Assembly (NCBI GenBank): GCA_001778355.1
Contig: MFGS01000156.1
Coordinates: 9,466-16,121, forward strand
Origin: Candidatus Firestonebacteria bacterium RIFOXYA2_FULL_40_8
Lineage (GTDB): Bacteria > Oederibacteriota > D2-FULL-39-29
DNA: 6,656 bases
Reading direction: 5' to 3'
In this document: positions 1 to 6,006 of the stretch, piece by piece
Layout: each line of letters begins with the position of its first letter
Numbering within the stretch: the first letter of the stretch is position 1
The notes under the pieces: model-generated
What the model saw: only the letters and a program-made list of their open reading frames with translations
Database searches by the model: none
Told to the model about the DNA's origin: nothing
Made by a program: the position numbers and the translations under genes

Positions 1-16
1 CGTAAATTCTTCTGCT

Positions 17-1285
17 TTACTCTCTTCCCAGTATATTTGCCGGATCCTGTCCGGCGGCAATAACCGACGGAACCCAGGAGGCCAAACAGGAAACAATAGG
101 GGTCAAGAAAACTATCCATAAAAATAAACCAAGATCAAGATAAGTTAACACACTGCTAAAGCTCTCCCCCAATACCGTTCCTACAAACAAACCTATGAAA
201 TAGCCGACTACACCGCCAATAAAACCGATAATCCCGGCTTTATATAGAAAGAGACGCATAATAGATGAGGACGAACATCCCATAGCGCGAAGTATCCCAA
301 CTTCGAACATTCTGTCGCGGACATTTGAAAAGAATATAAATCCGACCCAGATTGCGCAGGCAAGGATAACAAGGGGTACAAGAATAGAGGTGAAACTTTC
401 CATTTCATCCCTCAATTTCAGCCTATGCGCTTTTTCCGAGAGAATTGCATCTTTAGCGGCTTCTTCAGCTCGGCCTCTGGCTTCGGCACGCGTTACGACA
501 TCGGTTGAAAGTTCAATCACCTGTGTTTCCGGAAGAATTTTCTCGACGTCTGCTCTGATATTTTGAATAATGGGCAGAGGACAATAACATTCCAGAGCCA
601 TGATACCGTTTATAATTCCTTTTTTATCCAGCATTTCCTGGGCTTCTTTAAGATTTATCCATATTGAAATATCATCCTTATTCCCCCTTTCTTCCTGGAG
701 CTTTACGGCCGTAAAGGACTTCCCAAGTAAAATAACTTTTTCGTTTAATTTTATTCCCAGACTTTTATGGAGTTCATAACCCACAACCAGCGTTCCCGGA
801 GTTACCGGGTCGAACATATTTTCTTCTTTTAGGCCGGCATCAGCTTTTTCTCCTTTCACCCCGACCAAAATAATAGTTCTTTCTTTTTCTGTCCATTTAA
901 TTTTCTGCTGCAGTATAGGAACCAGGTGACGTATCAACGTCATTAATTTCGAATTTTTAAGCGTTTCCACGTATTTTTCAGGCAGGTATTTTGCCGCATA
1001 ATCATTCGAATACAAATCCCCGATATTCTGACCTTTCGGCAATATCAAAAGATTAAACCCGAGTTTTTTCATTATCTTCCGGTAATCATCTTCCAACTTT
1101 TTCATTTTCTTCTGTGTCTGTTCCTCTTTTTCCGCAATAATACGGTCAGTCCGCAGGTCATGAATCTTTAGAAGTGTGAAGGAACCCGACAAACAAGATA
1201 CCGCTATAACTACAGATAAAAAGGCAAGGAAAAAACCGGTTTTCCGGTAAAGAATTTCTTTTAGAACCAGCTTTAGGATGTTCAT
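17..1285 (-). CDS. FtsX/MacB-type ABC transporter permease
   Basis: This is a complete 422-residue membrane subunit of a type VII (MacB-like) ABC transporter, a class that usually passes ATP-driven movement to outer-face domains rather than moving solutes through a channel. Four hydrophobic segments are visible at about residues 17-39, 299-321, 347-371 and 386-408. A roughly 260-residue outer domain lies between the first two, the expected MacB layout. The R-x-R-M-F-E-V-G-I-L-R-A-M-G stretch after segment two and G-G-V-V-G-Y in segment three are FtsX signatures, and the D-P-A-N-I-L end is typical. Charged, coiled-coil-prone stretches lie at about 50-75 and 262-295. The outer domain holds I-L-P-K-G (81-85) and C233-Y-C235. 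The start at 1285 gives an ideal short cytoplasmic helix before segment one, although no Shine-Dalgarno sequence precedes it. The partner ATPase would be expected just past the left edge. Family call is firm; substrate is unknown. Confidence 0.93.
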   Translation of the reverse strand: MNILKLVLKEILYRKTGFFLAFLSVVIAVSCLSGSFTLLKIHDLRTDRIIAEKEEQTQKKMKKLEDDYRKIMKKLGFNLLILPKGQNIGDLYSNDYAAKYLPEKYVETLKNSKLMTLIRHLVPILQQKIKWTEKERTIILVGVKGEKADAGLKEENMFDPVTPGTLVVGYELHKSLGIKLNEKVILLGKSFTAVKLQEERGNKDDISIWINLKEAQEMLDKKGIINGIMALECYCPLPIIQNIRADVEKILPETQVIELSTDVVTRAEARGRAEEAAKDAILSEKAHRLKLRDEMESFTSILVPLVILACAIWVGFIFFSNVRDRMFEVGILRAMGCSSSSIMRLFLYKAGIIGFIGGVVGYFIGLFVGTVLGESFSSVLTYLDLGLFLWIVFLTPIVSCLASWVPSVIAAGQDPANILGRE

Positions 1286-1290
1286 AATAT

Positions 1291-1319
1291 ATTATATGAA
1301 ATAAAACAGGGTTAATCAA
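1291..1319 (-). promoter_or_regulatory. Candidate sigma70-like promoter directly abutting the permease start
   Basis: Reading the minus strand, TTGATT (1319-1314) is followed after exactly 17 bases by a perfect TATAAT (1296-1291). The ATG of the permease begins only five bases later at 1285, so transcription would be expected to start at or within a base or two of the start codon. No GGAGG-like ribosome binding site occurs upstream of this ATG, which agrees with a leaderless message. A 13-bp palindrome, TAATC-CTT-GATTA (1325-1313), covers the -35 element and could be an operator. Caveat: the gap is AT-rich, so a chance match is possible. Confidence 0.5.
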
Positions 1320-1377
1320 GGATTAGGACAAAAGAAATTTACGATTGACAGATTTAAAGTAGAATAATCGGCTGCGG

Positions 1378-2511
1378 CTACTTGTTTTTATTGTAATAAA
1401 CATACCAGGCCAGCGCGGTAAAAATTAAAACCAAAAGAAGCATTATTACATTCCGTAAAAGATAGTTAGTCTTTACACTGTGAGTTACTTTTCTGTTTTT
1501 TTCTACGTCATGTTTCACTTCCATCGTTTGATTCTGCTTAATATCCACAAAACCCGCAAGACCCTTAAGCGGAGGCAGTTCTTTATCAATACTCAACGTA
1601 CTTGTTATCAGGCTTCCCCATTTTATACTCATAAGAAGATCCATGCCGGGGTTTTGTTCTTTAATAGTACATGCACAAGGTCCTGCCAAAAACTCCACCG
1701 TTTTTTGAATTTTTTCCGGTTTGATATTCATACCCGCAAGAGGATAAAACACCCTGCCTTTTCCAAAGACCGGAAAAGCTACGGGTTCTTTGATGTTTTT
1801 CATTTCTTTTGAACTATTAAGAAGGGATTTTATAAGTAATATTTCATTAGGGTCAGTTCTTGAGACCTTCATAACTGATAAGGAGAGCTTTAGTTTAAGC
1901 TTATCCAGATAAAGATAGTCCGTTTCCACCGGTTCAGGCAGCTTAATACTTTTTTCCAAACGGGCGGATTCGGTTAATAAAGCTTTTTCCGCAGCAGCAT
2001 CCTTATTCTTATCTCCGCTTTCTATTAAAAGCCAGACAACGGACACACCTTTCAGCATTTGCCTGGCAAGTTCCCTCCGCACCGGAGAGTCCAGTACCAG
2101 TTTAATATTTTTTTCTGTCAAGCCGGAATACCAGGCCGCCGGTATTTCGCTTCTGGAAAGTTCGCCGCCAAAAGAAAGAAACGGATAAAAGACCGCCATC
2201 ACGGGAAGTTTTTCCTGTTTAACCGATTTCCAGATAGAACTCGTATCATCATCCATCTCTAAAGTAATATCCACAGGACGCACGGTGATATTTGCTTTCT
2301 CGCCGGCCTCATGTTCATTCAGCATTTTAATCAGCAATTTATCATTCGCGCTTAAACTTTTCTCGTAAAATATCACTATCTCGTAAGGACTGGGCTGCCA
2401 GCGTTCTAAAGCATACCTGAAAACCGGAACAGAACAGCTATATAACGGAACTGACATAAATATCGAGAGACATACCAAGAGTAACGCCGACACTAAGAGT
2501 ATTTTTTTCAT
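1378..2511 (-). CDS. Membrane-tethered exported protein of an uncharacterised CXC-containing family
   Basis: This 377-residue protein has no function I can name. The N-terminus is basic and then hydrophobic (2-24), a signal peptide or anchor; L-Y-S-C26 resembles a lipobox, with an unusual Tyr. A second hydrophobic helix (about 352-371) ends in a short basic tail, so the body should lie outside the cytoplasm with the C-terminus inside. The segment after Cys26, P-V-F-R-Y-A-L-E-R-W (29-38), recalls exported planctomycete and lentisphaeral proteins. Residues 43-110 alternate strand and helix and contain L-P-V-M, suggesting a thioredoxin-like fold without the C-x-x-C active site (inference). Further marked stretches are L-D-S-P-V-R-R-E-L-A (140-149), W-L-L-I-E-S-G-D-K (160-168), F-P-V-F-G-K-G-R (246-253) and C279-A-C281 leading to N-P-G-x-D-L-L (287-293). 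It follows the propeller gene by 62 bp. The ATG at 2511 is backed by AGGA five bases upstream. Confidence 0.85.
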   Translation of the reverse strand: MKKILLVSALLLVCLSIFMSVPLYSCSVPVFRYALERWQPSPYEIVIFYEKSLSANDKLLIKMLNEHEAGEKANITVRPVDITLEMDDDTSSIWKSVKQEKLPVMAVFYPFLSFGGELSRSEIPAAWYSGLTEKNIKLVLDSPVRRELARQMLKGVSVVWLLIESGDKNKDAAAEKALLTESARLEKSIKLPEPVETDYLYLDKLKLKLSLSVMKVSRTDPNEILLIKSLLNSSKEMKNIKEPVAFPVFGKGRVFYPLAGMNIKPEKIQKTVEFLAGPCACTIKEQNPGMDLLMSIKWGSLITSTLSIDKELPPLKGLAGFVDIKQNQTMEVKHDVEKNRKVTHSVKTNYLLRNVIMLLLVLIFTALAWYVYYNKNK

Positions 2512-2516
2512 TATAT

Positions 2517-2520
2517 TCCT
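2517..2520 (-). promoter_or_regulatory. Ribosome binding site for the 377-residue protein
   Basis: AGGA preceded by a run of seven adenines lies five bases before the ATG at 2511. It supports that start, which also gives the best placed signal sequence. The 62-bp gap upstream (2512-2573) is very AT-rich, and I see no convincing promoter or terminator in it, so this gene is probably cotranscribed with the propeller gene. Confidence 0.6.
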
Positions 2521-2573
2521 TTTTTTACGTAATTCTTAGTTTAGAATACCATTAATATATTATTAATTGTATC

Positions 2574-5500
2574 TTATTTTTTACCCAGACAGGTGATACC
2601 GCCGTTACGCAGGGTAACGACAACATTCCCATTCCGATCAACAGCCAGCCCGTTAATCAATGCAGCGCCTGATATCTTTTGAGACCAAAGCGTGCTACCG
2701 TCTGTTCTCGAAAGAGCCGCAACATACCACTCTCCGTCCGTTTTCATCTTCGGCGACGTAGAGAACGCAGTCACTACGGCATTTTCCGTGAGTATATAAG
2801 CTGACATTGCCATGCTCCCCGCACTTCCGGCTTTTACCTGCTTCCAGTTGCGGAGTTTTGCCGGATCCGAACCCGAATCAATAACAGGTTTTACCGCCGT
2901 AAATTTATAACTCTTGTCTTTGGTGTCGGTTGTACTTTTACTAAAGGCGTCCTCAAGAAACACTTCAAATTTTACACTGTCAAGATATTCCAACCGGCCT
3001 GAACTTCCCGGGGCCTGGGAAGAGAATAAGAACCCCTTATCGTCCCAAACCGCAGGCACAAAACCCACTTCATTATTCTGGAAAGGGTTTACATCTATAG
3101 CGGCGGCCTGACCGCTCTTGCTGTCATACTCGGTGAAAACGAACTGAATTCCTCCGCTTGATGAACCATGTCTGCCTTCTTCAACATCAGCTTCGTCCTT
3201 ATAAAGCATCCTGCCGCCATGAAAAACATATTTTCCGGCAAAGATTCCTATTTCTTTTCCTCTGGAGTTTTCAAACCTCAGAGTTTTTGAGATATCCATA
3301 TACGGAGAATAATCCCCATTCTTTAAATTAAAAACAACCAGAGGCGCGTTACCATTATTCAAAATTAATTTATCATTAGCCACTGCCATGCAACCCACGG
3401 AAGAAAGAGCCCTGTTTTTTCCGGATTTACCGCCCATACTTTCATTTTTTAGCCACTTCAATTTCCCGGTTTTTGCATCAAGCGCACACACATAAGTTCC
3501 GGTTTGTCCTATAAGTCCTGCCGAAGCATAAACAACACCGCCGTGGACCATTACTCCGGTATTTACCGGCCAGGAACTCATTAAATTCCCGTAAACCATA
3601 ATTTTACGGTCAAGCGGAGCCAGCCGGTAGCGCCAGACAAGTTTTCCTGATTTAATATCATTACAATAAATATGCCCGTCTGCTGAACCCGTGTAAACTC
3701 TACCCTCATAGACAGCGGGTGAACCCATTATCTTGCCTTCTGTAAGATAACTCCAGGCAGGTTTTCCTGTCGAAATATCAAAGCATCTTATAATCCCGTC
3801 GTTGCCTCCGTAAATAGCAAAATCTCCTGCTGTGACCGGAGAAGAAACAGCTTCATCAGCATTGTCAATGTCCCCGTCTTTATTTGATTTTGCCGGAATA
3901 TACTCCCAGAGTTTTGAAGCCCGTTCGACCACTTTTACTGAAGTTGCACCTGTCCTTTGATTATTTCCTCTATAGGTATGCCAATCCTTTTCGTCTGTTT
4001 TCACCGTATCCACAGCTGCAATACTTCCTGCCGGAGCCGCCTCAAGACAATCCGATTCTTTTGGAGTTTTATCAAACTGAAAATCATTAGCAGACCCGAG
4101 AGTAATAAAGCCTCTCCAGTTAAGCCAGCAGCTGCAGGAAGTGGGTACACCGTAAAAAAGACCGTTAGCTACGAAAGAACCCGTACCGCAGGCGAATTTA
4201 AAAGCTGAGTTATAATTTACAGCTTGCTTTTTGTTCAGGTCAAAAATTGGACCTCCTATACCGAAGATCCCGTTTTCAGAAGCCGTTTGATGCCCGCACT
4301 CCTGTATCCTTCCTCCGGACAGATAACCCCAATCAGCCTTACTTTGAGCTCCTGTCCTGGCATCCAGCATCAAGGTTCCGCCGCCGAAAAGTTTATCGTT
4401 TAACATAAGCCAGGACTGTGCTTTTTTAGGGACCTCGAAAAGCATTTTGCCGTCCTTTGCCGAATAGCCGGGCATATCTTTATTTTCAAAAAGAAATACG
4501 TAATATGCGTCTTTTGTGCAAAGAGAGCCGTTAAAATTACTGGACATAAACCAGCTGTCCATGCCTCCCCCGTCCCCGGCTGCAAATTTATGATCCGTTG
4601 ACCAGGCAATTTTCCCGGTTTTAGCTTCAACAGCAACAACCCGCTTTTTCGAATCAGTAAAAAATATTTTTTCCCCGTTCATACACAGAGATCTTCTTTC
4701 CGCATTACCTATTTTATCGTTTTTCCAGAGTGTTTTAAAACTTTTTGTATCGTACGCATGCAATTCCGTACCCGTATTTTGAATTTCGAAAGGTCCGATA
4801 TTACTCAGACCCGCATTTCCCCAAACCGATTTAGCTTTACCGGCCGACCCGACAAGCCAGTATAAAACATCATCTTTAACCGCCATCCACTTACACCTCA
4901 TTTCGGAAGAGCCGTTAAAACTGACTTTCTTAACTTCTTTTCCTGTTTCAGCATCAAGAATCAACGCAGACCCACCGTCAAAAATAAAACAGTATTCCGC
5001 ATTGGCGCAAATCTGGGGACTTATGATACCGTAATCTTTCGGCATATCTTTTTTCCAGAGTATCTGTCCGTTGTAAGCGCTTCTGGCCACCAGTTCACTC
5101 GGCAGATTTTTAATCCTGAAGAGCATCGACGTTCTGGCCGTAAATATTCTTCCGCTTGCCACAATATTTGTATCAAAATTTGATTCGAGGTAGGGTTTTC
5201 CCAGCCACTGTGTAAGCAGCGGCATTTTCAATACAGTATCTTTTGAAAAAGCATTATTCTCCGGATCATGGGTGTAATGATTCCAGTCATCAGCGCCTTT
5301 AAGCGCCTGTTTTTTTGCGTAAAGAAACAATCCATTAGCATCTTCTTCTACTGAGCTGTCAAAACCTTTAAGGTTCTTTGCCCAGGCCTGCAATTTATCT
5401 TTTGCAAGCGGACCTCCTGCCTCTCCTTTTCCTTTTCCCAGAACTACATATCCGCTGTAAGGAGTAATTACACGTGCCACTTCTTTTACCTGCAACGCCG

Positions 5501-5855
5501 CAAGGTCACTGTCGGATAAATCACTAATCAATAACAAATCAATAAAGTTATCGGCAAAAGGCAACGCTTTAAAATCACCTTTCTCAAGGTATAAACTCTT
5601 TCCCAGTATTCCTTCTTTTTCTCCGGCTTTTTGTATTAGGTCGAGATTTTCCTGTTTAAGGTCCATTGCGTGAACAAGCATTCCGCTGGTTTCGGCTATT
5701 TCTAATGCAAGTTTTCCGTCATTAGCTCTTGGAATAGAACAAACACCGATGGTCTTTCCCGTCTTTTTTAAAATTTCAGAGGTAAAAGTATCGGGAAAGG
5801 CCGGGATAATAAAACCTAGCGTAATCATAATAAGTATATGCAGTATATTCTTCAT
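2574..5855 (-). CDS. Secreted methyltransferase-like / double PQQ-like beta-propeller protein
   Basis: This 1093-residue exported protein has a signal peptide (hydrophobic 4-20). Residues about 31-185 resemble a class I methyltransferase fold: G-V-C-S-I-P-R-A-N-D-G-K at the usual SAM loop, an acidic strand end (M-D-L, 64-66), A-L-P-F-A-D-N (97-103) and E-V-A-R-V-I-T-P (125-132). The glycine-rich SAM motif is degraded, and secretion argues against SAM use, so it is probably not an active enzyme. Two PQQ-like propeller regions follow. The first opens with D-W-N-H-Y (190-194), the second with D-W-H-T-Y-R (624-629). Blades repeat [AL]-x-D-x-x-[TS]-G-K-x-x-W, for example 406-419, 691-701, 731-741 and 791-801. 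True PQQ dehydrogenase cofactor residues are not evident, so a BamB-like scaffold or binding role is likelier. Cysteines 520, 556, 574 and 576 form a cluster. The ATG at 5855 has AGGAG four bases upstream. It probably leads an operon with the two genes that follow. Confidence 0.9.
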   Translation of the reverse strand: MKNILHILIMITLGFIIPAFPDTFTSEILKKTGKTIGVCSIPRANDGKLALEIAETSGMLVHAMDLKQENLDLIQKAGEKEGILGKSLYLEKGDFKALPFADNFIDLLLISDLSDSDLAALQVKEVARVITPYSGYVVLGKGKGEAGGPLAKDKLQAWAKNLKGFDSSVEEDANGLFLYAKKQALKGADDWNHYTHDPENNAFSKDTVLKMPLLTQWLGKPYLESNFDTNIVASGRIFTARTSMLFRIKNLPSELVARSAYNGQILWKKDMPKDYGIISPQICANAEYCFIFDGGSALILDAETGKEVKKVSFNGSSEMRCKWMAVKDDVLYWLVGSAGKAKSVWGNAGLSNIGPFEIQNTGTELHAYDTKSFKTLWKNDKIGNAERRSLCMNGEKIFFTDSKKRVVAVEAKTGKIAWSTDHKFAAGDGGGMDSWFMSSNFNGSLCTKDAYYVFLFENKDMPGYSAKDGKMLFEVPKKAQSWLMLNDKLFGGGTLMLDARTGAQSKADWGYLSGGRIQECGHQTASENGIFGIGGPIFDLNKKQAVNYNSAFKFACGTGSFVANGLFYGVPTSCSCWLNWRGFITLGSANDFQFDKTPKESDCLEAAPAGSIAAVDTVKTDEKDWHTYRGNNQRTGATSVKVVERASKLWEYIPAKSNKDGDIDNADEAVSSPVTAGDFAIYGGNDGIIRCFDISTGKPAWSYLTEGKIMGSPAVYEGRVYTGSADGHIYCNDIKSGKLVWRYRLAPLDRKIMVYGNLMSSWPVNTGVMVHGGVVYASAGLIGQTGTYVCALDAKTGKLKWLKNESMGGKSGKNRALSSVGCMAVANDKLILNNGNAPLVVFNLKNGDYSPYMDISKTLRFENSRGKEIGIFAGKYVFHGGRMLYKDEADVEEGRHGSSSGGIQFVFTEYDSKSGQAAAIDVNPFQNNEVGFVPAVWDDKGFLFSSQAPGSSGRLEYLDSVKFEVFLEDAFSKSTTDTKDKSYKFTAVKPVIDSGSDPAKLRNWKQVKAGSAGSMAMSAYILTENAVVTAFSTSPKMKTDGEWYVAALSRTDGSTLWSQKISGAALINGLAVDRNGNVVVTLRNGGITCLGKK

Positions 5856-5859
5856 TTTT

Positions 5860-5864
5860 CTCCT
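5860..5864 (-). promoter_or_regulatory. Ribosome binding site for the propeller protein
   Basis: AGGAG sits four bases before the ATG at 5855, slightly closer than usual. It is the clearest Shine-Dalgarno sequence in the window and fixes the start together with the signal peptide that follows. Confidence 0.7.
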
Positions 5865-5879
5865 AATTTACGCCAATCA

Positions 5880-5896
5880 GACCTTTTTTTGACCTT
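5880..5896. repeat. Two direct GACCTT repeats with an 11-bp period
   Basis: The plus strand reads GACCTT-TTTTT-GACCTT (AAGGTC twice on the coding strand), so the two copies lie on the same face of the helix. They fall between the candidate promoter and the ribosome binding site of the propeller gene, where a bound protein could block transcription. With only two six-base copies, chance is possible. Confidence 0.4.
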
Positions 5897-5906
5897 ACTT
5901 TATATA

Positions 5907-5935
5907 ATTTTATACCATATATCGTATAAATACAA
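5907..5935 (-). promoter_or_regulatory. Weak sigma70-like promoter for the propeller gene
   Basis: On the minus strand TTGTAT (5935-5930), a 17-base spacer and TAAAAT (5912-5907) give a 5-of-6 match at -10 but only 3 of 6 at -35. The predicted start near 5900 leaves a leader of about 45 bases. A poor -35 with repeats just upstream would suit an activated promoter. The region is very AT-rich and other -10 choices exist, such as TATAAA at 5914-5909. Confidence 0.35.
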
Positions 5936-5941
5936 TGATAA

Positions 5942-5970
5942 GGAACATCTAAGGAAACACCTTGGGAACA
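5942..5970 (-). repeat. Three-copy TGTT(T)CC direct repeat upstream of the propeller promoter
   Basis: The minus strand reads TGTTCC, five bases, TGTTTCC, five bases, TGTTCC. The 11-12-bp period puts all copies on one helix face, the layout used by winged-helix response regulators of the OmpR/PhoB type on tandem half-sites. The array ends six bases before the candidate -35, at about -42 to -70 from the predicted start, a usual activator position. The rest of the 151-bp gap (5856-6006) shows no convincing terminator after the ModA-like gene: a TGCT/AGCA hairpin near 5974-5985 is short and lacks a T-run on the transcribed strand. Confidence 0.45.
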
Positions 5971-6006
5971 AAGTGCTATAGAGCAGTTTTTGCGGATAAC
6001 GGCCTG

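Noticed and set aside
1..16. Start of the partner ABC ATPase gene
   Set aside because: The 16 bases after the permease stop contain no start codon on the minus strand; the ATPase is expected by family habit but not seen.
1345..1365. Plus-strand TTGACA followed by TAGAAT, a possible divergent promoter
   Set aside because: The spacer is only 9 bases, and no plus-strand gene lies downstream.
1480..1812. 110-residue plus-strand open frame
   Set aside because: It lies wholly opposite the 377-residue gene, has a phenylalanine- and histidine-rich composition typical of an antisense frame, and has no supporting signal.
2529..2549. Small AT-rich stem-loop (GTATTCT / AGAATTAC) between the propeller and 377-residue genes
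   Set aside because: One bulged base, only two G-C pairs and no T-run on the transcribed strand; too weak to call a terminator or riboregulator.
4400..4639. 79-residue minus-strand frame inside the propeller gene
   Set aside because: It is a shifted frame within a gene whose blade repeats continue unbroken across the region.
5951..5966. AAGG-TGTTT-CCTT hairpin in the 151-bp gap
   Set aside because: Only four clean pairs and no T-run. It is better explained as part of the TGTT(T)CC direct-repeat array.
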